Assembly: GCA_016938535.1 (NCBI GenBank)
Contig: JAFGUL010000181.1
Coordinates: 1-23,242 of the forward strand
Source of the DNA: Candidatus Delongbacteria bacterium
GTDB taxonomy: Bacteria; Delongbacteria; UBA4055
Direction: 5' to 3'
DNA: 23,242 nt
Under the pieces are notes generated by a model. The model was not told the DNA's origin. It saw only the letters and a list, made by a program, of their open reading frames with translations, and did not search any database. This document shows, one piece after another, positions 1 to 8,185 of the stretch; position 1 is the stretch's first letter; each line of letters starts with the position of its first letter. A program made the translations under genes and the position numbers.

Positions 1-2844
1 AGAACGAAGGACATGGGCAGCATCACCGATCAGGCTTTCGGCTACAAGAACAGTCACGAGGGCTGTAAATATGTGGTCACCTCCAACTTCCACAGGCTCA
101 GGTTCTATATCGACAACAAGGTGGACTTTGAGGAATTCGATCTCTTTGAGCTTAACAGGGAGCAGTTCGACCTTCTGTATCTGATCCTCTCAAAAGAAAG
201 CGTTTTTTCAGACATTCCGTCAAAGCTCAAAGCCGAGACCAAGTTCCATGAGGAGAACATTTCCGGCAAGCTCTATAAGGACTATTCGGTTTTCAAGAGA
301 AAGCTTTACGACAATATGGTGAAGAACTCTCCCGGTACGGACAGGCTCACGCTTTTTAAAAAATCGCAGAAGCTCATTGACAGGTTCCTTTTCATTCTTT
401 TCTCCGAGGACAGGGGACTTTTGCCTCCCAATTCCATATCGAGGATAATTTCACGCTTTGACATTCTTAAGTCGGAGGACGCATATAAGCCTTTATACGA
501 TATTTGCAGGCAGTTCTTCGGCTATCTTAACACGGGGAACGAAAAGGAGGGCATTCCGGCTTATAACGGGGGGCTTTTTCTTCCTGACGATATACTTGAC
601 GGTTTAAAGATCGACGACGATGTTCTAAGGCATGACCTTTACAGGCTTTCGCAGTATGATTTTGATACCGAGATCGACGTGAACATTCTGGGGCACATCT
701 TTGAACATTCGCTTTCGGAGATCGAGGAGATAACCTCGCAGATAGAGGGAGTAAAGACGGACAAGGCCACAAGCAAACGCAAGAAGGACGGCGTATATTA
801 CACTCCAAAGTACATCACTCAGTATATAGTCGAAAACACAATAGGCACCCTCTGCACCGGAAAAAGAAAAGAGCTCGGCATTTCTGACATTCAGTTCGAC
901 GAGAAAACATACCGTAAGGCGAACGGCTTTCTGACCGAAAAAGGCAAAGAACTCTTTGACAGGCTCGAAGCATATAAAAAATGGCTGCTGTCGCTAAAAA
1001 TAGTAGATCCCTCCTGCGGAAGCGGAGCTTTTCTGAATCAGGCACTCAACTTTCTCATAGCCGAACATAAAACAATAGACGACATCATAGCCGAACTCAC
1101 CGCCTCTCCCCTCCGCCTGTTCGACACCGACAAGGCAATATTGGAAAACAACCTCTACGGAGTAGACATCAACGACGAAAGCGTAGAAATAGCAAGACTC
1201 TCGCTCTGGCTGCACACCGCAAGAAAAGACAGAAAACTCTCCGACCTCAACAACAACATCAAGTGCGGAAACTCCCTCATAGACGACCCCGCAGTCACCG
1301 GCGACAAAGCCTTCAACTGGCACAAAGAATTCCCCCAAATTTTCGGAAAATCAAAAGAACATAAACCTCAGATCATTGAAAAGAAACCTGACATAGACTA
1401 TGCAAAGCTGATAAAAGAAAAATCAATCGAAATTCAGAAAGAAACCGAAAAAGCTTATGCTGCTGCGAAAGTAGCCAAAGAAATATCAAAGCAGGTATAT
1501 GAATATTCTAAGAAACTCACACAGGTCAATGAACCGACGGCAATTTATAATGACAACTCAGGTTTCGATGTCGTGATCGGAAACCCGCCTTACGGAGCAA
1601 ATCTGCCACCTGAACAGCAGGAATATTTAAACAGCAATTTCATTAAAGGTGGAAGCGAAACTGCTATTTCATTCATAAAGTTATCAGACAAGATTTTAAA
1701 ACACAAAGGACTTCTTTCTTTCATCATACCGAAATCCTTCAGTTACGCTTCAAATTATCAGCCTATAAGAGAATTTTTAAGAAACGGACTGAATGAAGTC
1801 GTTGACTGTAAAAAGGTCTGGAAAGAAGTGAAACTTGAACAGGTGATCATGAACTACAGAAAGAATCAATTATCCGATTTCTACAACTCTGCTGTGCTGG
1901 ATGATCAGATTATAAAACAAGTAGGAATGATAAAAAAATATACTTTTGAAAAATATGGATTCTTTTTGAATGACATATCTAACTCTGAATTGGAGATAGC
2001 CAACAAACTGACTCAGAGCGATTTTTACCTTGATGATATTTCAGATAACAGTCGTGGAGGCATGTTCCAGAAATTCGTATCGGAGCATGGTGATTATGAC
2101 GTAATTGGCGGAGCTGAAATTCAAAGGCACGGAATAACAGGAACTAAAGGCAAAGTCAAAGCTGAAGATATAGAAAAAGATACTAAATCTCAGATAAAAA
2201 ACAATTCAATACTTGTTCAGAACATTGTAGCCCATATAGAGAACCCAGTCGATCACATAAAGATAACAGCCACAATTCCAGACTCAAACGAATACAAAAT
2301 ACTCGATACAATAAATCAAATCAAAATAAACGAAGATTATTCAGATAAATTTGTTTGGGCATTACTGAACTCAAATTTGATCAACTGGTATGCGTACCGC
2401 TTTATCTTTGGGAAAGCAATCAGAACTATGCATTTCGACAGCCCCGTAACAAGCAGAATTCCCGTGAAGAAAGCAAATCAGGAATCACAAATACCTTTCA
2501 TTGAAAAAGCTGATATAATGCTTGATTTAAACAAACAGCTACAAGAAAAATCAAATAAATTTCAAAGCAGAATCAAATCTAATTTCGCTTTGGATAAAAT
2601 AAGCTCAAAACTCGAATCTTTCTACGATCACGATTTCAAAACATTCGTATCTGAACTGAAGAAACAGAAAGTTTCACTTTCACTCAAGCAGCAGGACGAA
2701 TGGGAAGAATATTTTAACGAATACAGGAAAGAGATCAATGACCTTCAGGCAGAAATAAAGAAAACCGATGCGGAGATTGATCAGATGGTTTATGAGCTAT
2801 ATGGTCTGAGTAAGGAAGAGATAAGGATTGTTGAGGGATGTTGA
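1..2844 (+). CDS. Type IIG-like restriction-modification protein (Eco57I/N6-adenine methylase type), 5'-truncated by the window edge
   Basis: The reading frame is open from base 1, so the true start lies outside; the visible part is about 947 residues. Numbered from the ATG at 13, the segment DGVYYTPKYI (about 260-270) is the usual lead-in to this methylase class. DPSCGSGAF (about 330-340) is SAM-binding motif I and NPPY (524-527) is the catalytic motif IV of N6-adenine methylases. The C-terminal third should be the target-recognition region, followed by a helical, probably coiled-coil tail. Eco57I-like enzymes carry a nuclease domain N-terminal to the methylase; that part would be upstream, so whether it cleaves DNA cannot be judged here. 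Base composition changes inside the gene near 1340-1370: hand counts give 30/60 G+C in 1201-1260 and 15/60 in 2281-2340, suggesting the 3' half was exchanged. The family call is secure; cleavage activity is inference. Confidence 0.9.
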   Translation, partial: RTKDMGSITDQAFGYKNSHEGCKYVVTSNFHRLRFYIDNKVDFEEFDLFELNREQFDLLYLILSKESVFSDIPSKLKAETKFHEENISGKLYKDYSVFKRKLYDNMVKNSPGTDRLTLFKKSQKLIDRFLFILFSEDRGLLPPNSISRIISRFDILKSEDAYKPLYDICRQFFGYLNTGNEKEGIPAYNGGLFLPDDILDGLKIDDDVLRHDLYRLSQYDFDTEIDVNILGHIFEHSLSEIEEITSQIEGVKTDKATSKRKKDGVYYTPKYITQYIVENTIGTLCTGKRKELGISDIQFDEKTYRKANGFLTEKGKELFDRLEAYKKWLLSLKIVDPSCGSGAFLNQALNFLIAEHKTIDDIIAELTASPLRLFDTDKAILENNLYGVDINDESVEIARLSLWLHTARKDRKLSDLNNNIKCGNSLIDDPAVTGDKAFNWHKEFPQIFGKSKEHKPQIIEKKPDIDYAKLIKEKSIEIQKETEKAYAAAKVAKEISKQVYEYSKKLTQVNEPTAIYNDNSGFDVVIGNPPYGANLPPEQQEYLNSNFIKGGSETAISFIKLSDKILKHKGLLSFIIPKSFSYASNYQPIREFLRNGLNEVVDCKKVWKEVKLEQVIMNYRKNQLSDFYNSAVLDDQIIKQVGMIKKYTFEKYGFFLNDISNSELEIANKLTQSDFYLDDISDNSRGGMFQKFVSEHGDYDVIGGAEIQRHGITGTKGKVKAEDIEKDTKSQIKNNSILVQNIVAHIENPVDHIKITATIPDSNEYKILDTINQIKINEDYSDKFVWALLNSNLINWYAYRFIFGKAIRTMHFDSPVTSRIPVKKANQESQIPFIEKADIMLDLNKQLQEKSNKFQSRIKSNFALDKISSKLESFYDHDFKTFVSELKKQKVSLSLKQQDEWEEYFNEYRKEINDLQAEIKKTDAEIDQMVYELYGLSKEEIRIVEGC

Positions 2845-2883
2845 GAATAAATACTAAATTAAATTTCGTAAGGAATAATTAGT

Positions 2884-2919
2884 ATGATAATTGAAAAATT
2901 AAAATCATTGGTAAGGTAA
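2884..2919 (+). other. Possible 11-codon leader ORF or 5' remnant before the AT-rich gene pair
   Basis: ATG at 2884 follows a TAAGGA-like ribosome site (about 2869-2873) and reads 11 codons (MIIEKLKSLVR) to a TAA at 2917-2919, seven bases before the TTG start of the next gene. It could be a leader peptide that couples translation, the stub of a deleted gene, or chance. Confidence 0.2.
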
Positions 2920-2925
2920 AATAAG

Positions 2926-4608
2926 TTGGTTGTTATGGATAAAGAAAAAAAAGAATATGAAGCTAGGCTACAAGAAAGACTAAAAATACTGTTAGAATAT
3001 GCTGAAAAGGGTAAAATCAAAGTTACTAAAGATTCTAAAAGTATTATTGATAGTTTAGTTAAAGTTAGAAAGTTACCCGATGGTACATTCGATTTAAATA
3101 CAGTTGATAGTGCGGTTCGTTCGATGGCATTATGTATTGAATATGCTGATTACCGAGAAACAACAAAATCAGAGGCTACATTACAAGAAATACAACATGC
3201 TTATATTGATTTATTGGATCGAACATTTGGAGTACATTTTAAGCAAATGCTGGAGGCAAAAGCAACACCTTCTCAATTTGCAGGTTTTCTTTCTTCAAGA
3301 AAAGAAATTGTTGAGCAAGTTGCAACTCAAATTGATGAGTTTTTAAATACTATAAAAACTTTTTGGGATTGTGTGCAGGATGGAGTTAACTTTCATATAG
3401 ATGATTTTCATGATACGCACAAAGCAGTTTTTGGTGGTGATTTATTCCCAAGCAATAACGAAAGTATAGCTTCAAAATGTGGTATTTATATAGATACAAT
3501 AATTTTGCCTGATCCATATCTCAGGTGTTTTGATCTCTTTAAATATTGGACACCTGAAAAACAAACTTATTACTTTTTCAAACATGGACTAAATGTTTTA
3601 CAATATAAAGATTTGATAAAAGCCAACATAAAAACTCCTATAGTGATAATTGCACCCGATAAAGGTGCGCTTGATACACAAGAGAAAGAACTTCTTCAAA
3701 AGTGGGGTATGCAAGACACAGTAAAACATGGGAGTAAAATATTTGGAAGAGATTTTGCCAGTTTCGAAGATCTTAAAGAATTTATTAGCTTTTATAAAAC
3801 TCCAAGTGATCTAGTAGTAGGAGCTGTAGATAAGTCTAGAATTTTATTTGACCTACAATATGGATCAGATGCCAATAGGCAGATAGTGGAAGGACTGAAA
3901 ATGAATAAAGAATTTCTTGGTATTAATAATGCTGGCTTTGCGTTGTTAAATTCTTTTTCAGGTAGGTTTGGTATTTGTAATGAAATTTTAATTAAATCAC
4001 AAAGATATAGAGCAACTCCAATTATCGATGCACCTACTTCTTGGGAATATTTTAATTGGAAGTTAGAGTACGATGCGAATGAATATGAGAAAATAAATAA
4101 CTTAAAACATATGCACATCCTAAGAGGTTTGCAAGATGTTTCTGATAATGAAATGACTTGGATTGGTAAAATCCCTCACGAAGCACTAATAGAATTAAGA
4201 GAATCACAAGCAATATATGAAATAAGAGATATTCTAGGAAAAGGTGTTGATGATATTATAAAACTCGAACCCAGGGATTTTCAATCAAGTTCAAACGAAA
4301 TTATAAAAAATATTGAAGCAGCTTTTAAGCAGCATATAAATAATTTGAAAGTACTAAGAGATAAGAAATGGAAGTTTGCATTAAAAGATATAGGATCATG
4401 GTTAGTAACAGGTAGTCTTGCAGTAGCAGCAGCAGCTACAGGTATGCCAAGTTATGGAATTGCAGCAATAGCTGTTGATCAATTAACAGATTCTCCAAAA
4501 TTAAAAGACATACCACAATCTATAATTAAATTAGCAAAAGAAAGTAAAGAAATAAAAAGATCCCCTATTGGGATGTTATTTTCGTATAAAGAATTAGGTA
4601 AGAAATGA
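2926..4608 (+). CDS. Unrecognised 560-residue protein with a hydrophobic C-terminal segment; first gene of an overlapping pair
   Basis: I do not recognise the family. The protein is lysine-rich and mostly soluble in character, with a helical N-terminal third (1-170), a middle part containing YIDTIILPDPYLR (about 190-205), and a strongly hydrophobic Ala/Gly-rich segment at about 492-517 that could form one membrane helix or a short hairpin. A charged tail of about 45 residues follows. TTG at 2926 is the start with a plausible ribosome site (AAGG, 2913-2916); an ATG three codons on (2935) lies 18 bases from it. Its stop overlaps the next start by four bases (ATGA), so the two are probably translationally coupled. 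Base composition is far more AT-rich than the right half of the window, fitting lateral transfer. A membrane-acting role in phage defence is only inferred from the neighbouring R-M gene and nuclease genes. Confidence 0.85.
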   Translation: MVVMDKEKKEYEARLQERLKILLEYAEKGKIKVTKDSKSIIDSLVKVRKLPDGTFDLNTVDSAVRSMALCIEYADYRETTKSEATLQEIQHAYIDLLDRTFGVHFKQMLEAKATPSQFAGFLSSRKEIVEQVATQIDEFLNTIKTFWDCVQDGVNFHIDDFHDTHKAVFGGDLFPSNNESIASKCGIYIDTIILPDPYLRCFDLFKYWTPEKQTYYFFKHGLNVLQYKDLIKANIKTPIVIIAPDKGALDTQEKELLQKWGMQDTVKHGSKIFGRDFASFEDLKEFISFYKTPSDLVVGAVDKSRILFDLQYGSDANRQIVEGLKMNKEFLGINNAGFALLNSFSGRFGICNEILIKSQRYRATPIIDAPTSWEYFNWKLEYDANEYEKINNLKHMHILRGLQDVSDNEMTWIGKIPHEALIELRESQAIYEIRDILGKGVDDIIKLEPRDFQSSSNEIIKNIEAAFKQHINNLKVLRDKKWKFALKDIGSWLVTGSLAVAAAATGMPSYGIAAIAVDQLTDSPKLKDIPQSIIKLAKESKEIKRSPIGMLFSYKELGKK

Positions 4609-5876
4609 CTGAAAGAGAAAAATACATTAAAGATTTAGAAGTTTTTAAGAGATTGATAAATTTGTGGTATCAGGAAAATCACGATGTGTCAATAGAGATT
4701 CAAATTAAAAGTCTGAATAAAAAAATTCAGAGTTTAGTAAAAAAAGCTGGCACCGAGAAACGATTTGATGTTATAAGAAATTACAGCGATTCAGGCATAA
4801 AAGGTAGTGATCTCAATCCATTTGATCATATACTCGAATCACCTCTTGGTTTTAAATCTGTTATTCCACTAACTATTGATATCATTGATGATACTATTAG
4901 AGTAATTGAAGCAGACGAGGATTTTACTCTTAAATCAAATGAACCTAGTGAGAATTTCACTATTGAAGAAAATAAAAAAAAAATTGATAATAATGAAGCT
5001 GAGGGTGAAAAAATGGAAAACAAAAATTCTATCACTAAACAAATTACTGTTGGAGTAATAATTGGAGTAATAGCTACGCTAATTGTATCTGTAGTCGGAA
5101 TATATTTTACTCTATACAAAGATGTTATCAAGCTTGAAGTTGAATATATAGCTTTAGATAAAAGATTCGATAAAATTGACATAAGTAAATTAGATAATAG
5201 TACATTGAGAGATTCTTTAAAGGAATATAAATTAACAATTGACGAAATTAAACATCAAGTTGAAGATTTAAATAACAGAATCGCAAAGAGCAACATAAAA
5301 GAGACGAAGACACAAATCAAGCAAGAATCTCCAAAAAATGAAGCAAAGAATGTGATTTTTAATGAGAAATTCGATGACAACATCAGAAATTGGCCTACTG
5401 ATAATAATTCAAAACATAAAGTATACTTTGCAAACGGTCGTATGGTAATAGAATCTAATGATCAATACGTGTATAGATACACTACAAACACTATTAAAAA
5501 TTTACCAAATGATTTTGATTTAGTTCTAGATGTAATATGGTCTGAAGGCAATTCTATGGATTCTTTTGGATTAAGAATTGGAAATCCTGATAATTATTTT
5601 CTTTTTGAAGTTACACAAAAAGGGCACGCTCGCATACAGTTTAAAGATATAAAAACATTAGTTGAAGAAAAACCTTGGACGTCAGGGTTTGAAATACCAA
5701 TAAAAGAAGGATTTAAAATAAAGGTCTCACATAGAAGTTCCGGGCTAACATATTATATTAATGACAATTTAGTAGGTCAATGCCACGACAACAACATAAC
5801 ATTTGACTTGATTGGTTTTTTTGTAATTGGATTTCTAACAGTTGAATTCGATGAATTAGCAATAATTGGAGTGTAA
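4605..5876 (+). CDS. Unrecognised membrane-anchored protein with a C-terminal LamG/concanavalin-like domain
   Basis: The 423 residues fall into four parts. An N-terminal soluble region (1-140) ends in a Lys/Glu/Asn-rich linker. A single strong transmembrane helix spans about 148-170 (VGVIIGVIATLIVSVVGIYF). A predicted coiled coil runs over about 175-235. The C-terminal part (about 245-423) has the look of a concanavalin/LamG jelly roll like DUF1080: FNEKFDDN near its start, an FDL-type strand, GLRIGNPDNYFLFEV, YYINDNLVGQ and a closing EFDELAI strand. In such domains the fold binds sugars or other ligands; nothing catalytic is visible. No signal peptide is seen, so by the positive-inside tendency the C-terminal domain may face the periplasm. 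It starts by ATGA overlap with the previous gene, which argues for a two-component unit. Family unknown; domain call from pattern only. Confidence 0.85.
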   Translation: MTEREKYIKDLEVFKRLINLWYQENHDVSIEIQIKSLNKKIQSLVKKAGTEKRFDVIRNYSDSGIKGSDLNPFDHILESPLGFKSVIPLTIDIIDDTIRVIEADEDFTLKSNEPSENFTIEENKKKIDNNEAEGEKMENKNSITKQITVGVIIGVIATLIVSVVGIYFTLYKDVIKLEVEYIALDKRFDKIDISKLDNSTLRDSLKEYKLTIDEIKHQVEDLNNRIAKSNIKETKTQIKQESPKNEAKNVIFNEKFDDNIRNWPTDNNSKHKVYFANGRMVIESNDQYVYRYTTNTIKNLPNDFDLVLDVIWSEGNSMDSFGLRIGNPDNYFLFEVTQKGHARIQFKDIKTLVEEKPWTSGFEIPIKEGFKIKVSHRSSGLTYYINDNLVGQCHDNNITFDLIGFFVIGFLTVEFDELAIIGV

Positions 5877-5880
5877 CATT

Positions 5881-6594
5881 ATGAATCTATTATATTGCGA
5901 CGAAAGCTGTCATCTTCCAAACGACCATATAAATCTGATGGTTTTGGGTACGATGTTTTGTGAAGCAGAAAAGAAACGGCAGATATTTGATGATATCCGC
6001 GGAATTAAAGAAAGGCACAGCTTGAGTCCGCACTTTGAAATTAAATGGACTAAGGTCTCACCTGCTAAGATCGATTTTTATATTGATCTTGTTGAATATT
6101 TTTTTAACTGTAGCGATTTGAGATTCAGAAGCGTTGTAGCCAAAGAAAAAGATCACCTTGATCATTCAATGTATAACAACAACGATTATAATGAATGGTA
6201 TTACAAAATGTATTACCTTCTTTTAGATAAGATTATATTTCCGGATAATTGCTACGATGTTTTTATTGATATTAAGGACACTCGCGGCGGGAAAAGACTT
6301 CAGGTACTTCAGGAAGCATTATGTAATAACAGATATGATTTCAAGCAGGAAGTTATCAGACATGTGAATCAAATCCATTCGCATGAATCTGAAATATTAC
6401 AGCTGTGTGATCTGTTTATCGGTGCATTATCTTATTTTCACAGAGGACTTTATAATAAAAAAAGAAATGGGGCAAAATCAAGGCTGATTGATCTTATAAG
6501 CAAAAAAAGAGATTTACCTTTAAAATATAGCAGTTCTCAAGAAGAATTGAAGTTCAATATGTTTATCTGGCTACCGAGGAGAAAAGAAGAATGA
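5881..6594 (+). CDS. DUF3800 RNase H-fold protein
   Basis: The protein begins MNLLYCDESCH, the YxDES N-terminal strand that marks DUF3800, with D7 and E8 as expected acidic residues. A second acidic strand, FIDIKDTR (D130), and the C-terminal QLCDLFIGAL (D177) complete the RNase H-like set. The length (237 residues) is normal. A longer reading from TTG 5866 exists, but ATG 5881 is preferred because GGAG (5868-5871) sits at good distance and the conserved strand begins at once. It starts 4 bases after the membrane-protein gene and overlaps the following gene by ATGA, so it belongs to the same transcript. DUF3800 members are frequent in mobile and defence regions; their substrate is not generally established. 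A nuclease role is inference from the fold. Confidence 0.85.
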   Translation: MNLLYCDESCHLPNDHINLMVLGTMFCEAEKKRQIFDDIRGIKERHSLSPHFEIKWTKVSPAKIDFYIDLVEYFFNCSDLRFRSVVAKEKDHLDHSMYNNNDYNEWYYKMYYLLLDKIIFPDNCYDVFIDIKDTRGGKRLQVLQEALCNNRYDFKQEVIRHVNQIHSHESEILQLCDLFIGALSYFHRGLYNKKRNGAKSRLIDLISKKRDLPLKYSSSQEELKFNMFIWLPRRKEE

Positions 6595-7226
6595 CGTTTC
6601 TCCCGGATAAGATTGAAAAACTTGATACCGAAACTGTTCAGGTTTATATTGACAGATTATATGAGTACTATCTCCAAGAATTAAAATCAGACGATTTTAC
6701 TTACGAGGGATTATTCATATACCATAAGACGCAACCTGCTGTCGATGGAAAAGACGGTGGGTTTTGGCACATAGTTACAAAAGAGTATCTTGATCAGAAT
6801 AAAAGACCGATTACACTCCCTTGCATAGCCAAAAACGGATTCCCTGTATGCATGCATCCTTGCAGACTGTTTCAGGAATATGATCCCTGGAGAACTGTGC
6901 GAATAACATATCCCGACGGGAAAACAGCACCACCCCGTTATTTATGCCTAAACAGGTGTGAAAGAATCAATTGGATAAAACCTATTATTAAAGAAGCTGA
7001 AAGGAATCCAGATAATCTTAAGATCTGGGACAAAAAATATTCTGATAATCAAATAAACAGACATATTTGGTATGAAAGACAATCATATCTGATCGTGTTA
7101 GGACGCTGGAAAAATGAATCAAAATACAATTTATTAACAAGCTTTGCGACAGAATATAACGATAAAAAAAGTCAATGCCAGAAAGAATATCAGAGATATA
7201 TTAATAATGGAAATCAGCCTATATAA
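6591..7226 (+). CDS. Small protein coupled to DUF3800; possibly a BECR/RelE-like RNase
   Basis: The 211-residue product starts in a 4-base overlap with the DUF3800 gene. Visible features are a Cys/His-containing middle (CIAKNGFPVCMHPC, about 85-98), then CLNRCERINWIKPII (about 122-136), and a strand-rich region, WYERQSYLIVLGRW followed by YNLLTSFATEY (about 160-190). An arginine-bearing helix and then a Tyr-Leu-Ile-Val-Leu strand with a final hydrophobic strand resembles what I remember of phage-associated BECR/RelE-like nuclease domains, but I cannot confirm this. The four cysteines might bind a metal. Likely function: partner of the DUF3800 protein. The gene is real by coupling, codon use and length; function is uncertain. 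Confidence 0.75.
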   Translation: MTFLPDKIEKLDTETVQVYIDRLYEYYLQELKSDDFTYEGLFIYHKTQPAVDGKDGGFWHIVTKEYLDQNKRPITLPCIAKNGFPVCMHPCRLFQEYDPWRTVRITYPDGKTAPPRYLCLNRCERINWIKPIIKEAERNPDNLKIWDKKYSDNQINRHIWYERQSYLIVLGRWKNESKYNLLTSFATEYNDKKSQCQKEYQRYINNGNQPI

Positions 7227-7230
7227 AACG

Positions 7231-7254
7231 AAAAAACCCGCCGTAGCGAGTTTT
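7231..7254 (+). terminator. Terminator-like hairpin after the DUF3800 pair
   Basis: Arms AAAACCCGC (7233-7241) and GCGAGTTTT (7246-7254) pair at 8 of 9 positions around the loop CGTA. The 3' arm ends in four T before GATC, five bases after the stop of the upstream gene. The short T run makes it a moderate intrinsic terminator candidate. Confidence 0.45.
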
Positions 7255-7262
7255 GATCTCCT

Positions 7263-7279
7263 TGTACCCTGTTGGTACA
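7263..7279. repeat. Small perfect inverted repeat (6-bp arms)
   Basis: TGTACC (7263-7268) and GGTACA (7274-7279) flank a five-base loop. It directly follows the terminator-like hairpin. A third small inverted repeat, TTTCC/GGAAA around five T, lies at 7329-7343. Together these occupy most of the gap before the glycosylase gene; nothing else is evident in that gap. Confidence 0.4.
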
Positions 7280-7420
7280 TGAGCAAGTGCAATTTAGTGA
7301 AAAAAGTCATGATTGTCAAGACCTTTTGTTTCCTTTTTGGAAATAGACAACTAAAAATGATAAGGTATTTATGTTTTATATGTTGGTAATTTTAATGTTA
7401 TGCAGAATTAAAGGAGAAAA

Positions 7421-8170
7421 ATGACAGAAAGTATATTAGTTAGAATAGCAAAAGAAAGATTTGAAGAAGTTGACAGTCAGACTGTTCATTTTACAGAAAT
7501 TGAGGAAATTGACAATTATTTGAATGACCTTGAAAATTACCCGCATGCCTTCGTTTTAGCTTGTATGATGGATCGGCAGATTAAAGCGGAAAAAGCATGG
7601 AAAATCCCGTTTGTTGTAAGTGATAAATTCGGCGCAAAAGATATAATTGATCTTTCAAAAATAGATCTGAATGAATATGTAAAACTTTTTGAATCTGAAA
7701 AACTCCATCGCTTTAATAAACAAATGGCTGAGATATTTTACGAAGCGGTACTTAGAATATGCAATGTCTATAAAAATGACGCTTCGAAAATCTGGAGTGA
7801 TAAGCCAAGCAGTGCTTCTGTCGTCTATAGATTTTTAGAATTTAAAGGAAGCGGAATAAAAATATCAACAATGGCAGCCAATATACTTGCCCGTCAGTTT
7901 AAAATCCCATTTTCAGATTATTATTCAATTGATATTTCTCCGGATGTTCACATTAAACGGGTAATGAAACGATTCGGATATGTTCCCGAAAATGCTGATA
8001 ACGATAAGATCATATATAAAGCTCGTGAATTAAATCCCGAATTTCCGGGTATTATAGATTTTTCATGTTGGCGGATCGGAAGAAACTGGTGTAGACCAAA
8101 TAACTCTGACTGTAAGAATTGTATAGTGAGAAGTGAATGTAAATGGGTAAAAAGTAAAAATAATGAATAA
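7421..8170 (+). CDS. Endonuclease III-like HhH-GPD DNA glycosylase/AP lyase with [4Fe-4S] motif
   Basis: The 249-residue protein has the landmarks of the endonuclease III fold. The helix-hairpin-helix FKGSGIKIS (141-149) carries K147 where E. coli Nth has its Schiff-base lysine K120. PDVHIKRV puts D175 at the position of Nth D138. The C-terminus has C224-x6-C231-x2-C234-x5-C240, the exact Nth Fe-S spacing, with an extra C216. Both catalytic residues are present, so glycosylase plus AP-lyase chemistry is expected; the target base cannot be read. The N-terminal half is less Nth-like, and the context (AT-rich, beside a nuclease gene, far from repair genes) argues for a specialised, possibly defensive enzyme rather than housekeeping Nth. 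The start is fixed by AAGGAG (7411-7416). The next gene follows after 15 bases with its own strong ribosome site, so the two form an operon. Confidence 0.85.
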   Translation: MTESILVRIAKERFEEVDSQTVHFTEIEEIDNYLNDLENYPHAFVLACMMDRQIKAEKAWKIPFVVSDKFGAKDIIDLSKIDLNEYVKLFESEKLHRFNKQMAEIFYEAVLRICNVYKNDASKIWSDKPSSASVVYRFLEFKGSGIKISTMAANILARQFKIPFSDYYSIDISPDVHIKRVMKRFGYVPENADNDKIIYKARELNPEFPGIIDFSCWRIGRNWCRPNNSDCKNCIVRSECKWVKSKNNE

Positions 8171-8185
8171 TCAAAGGAGTATAAA

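Noticed and set aside
527..1338. Three long open frames on the minus strand inside the R-M gene (93, 76 and 114 codons).
   Set aside because: They lie antisense to a gene with clear methylase motifs, have biased low-complexity translations and no ribosome sites; they reflect the codon use of the real gene.
7144..7389. An 81-codon + strand frame crossing the end of the DUF3800 partner and the following hairpins.
   Set aside because: It overlaps the end of a coupled gene in another frame, has no ribosome site, and its translation runs through inverted repeats.
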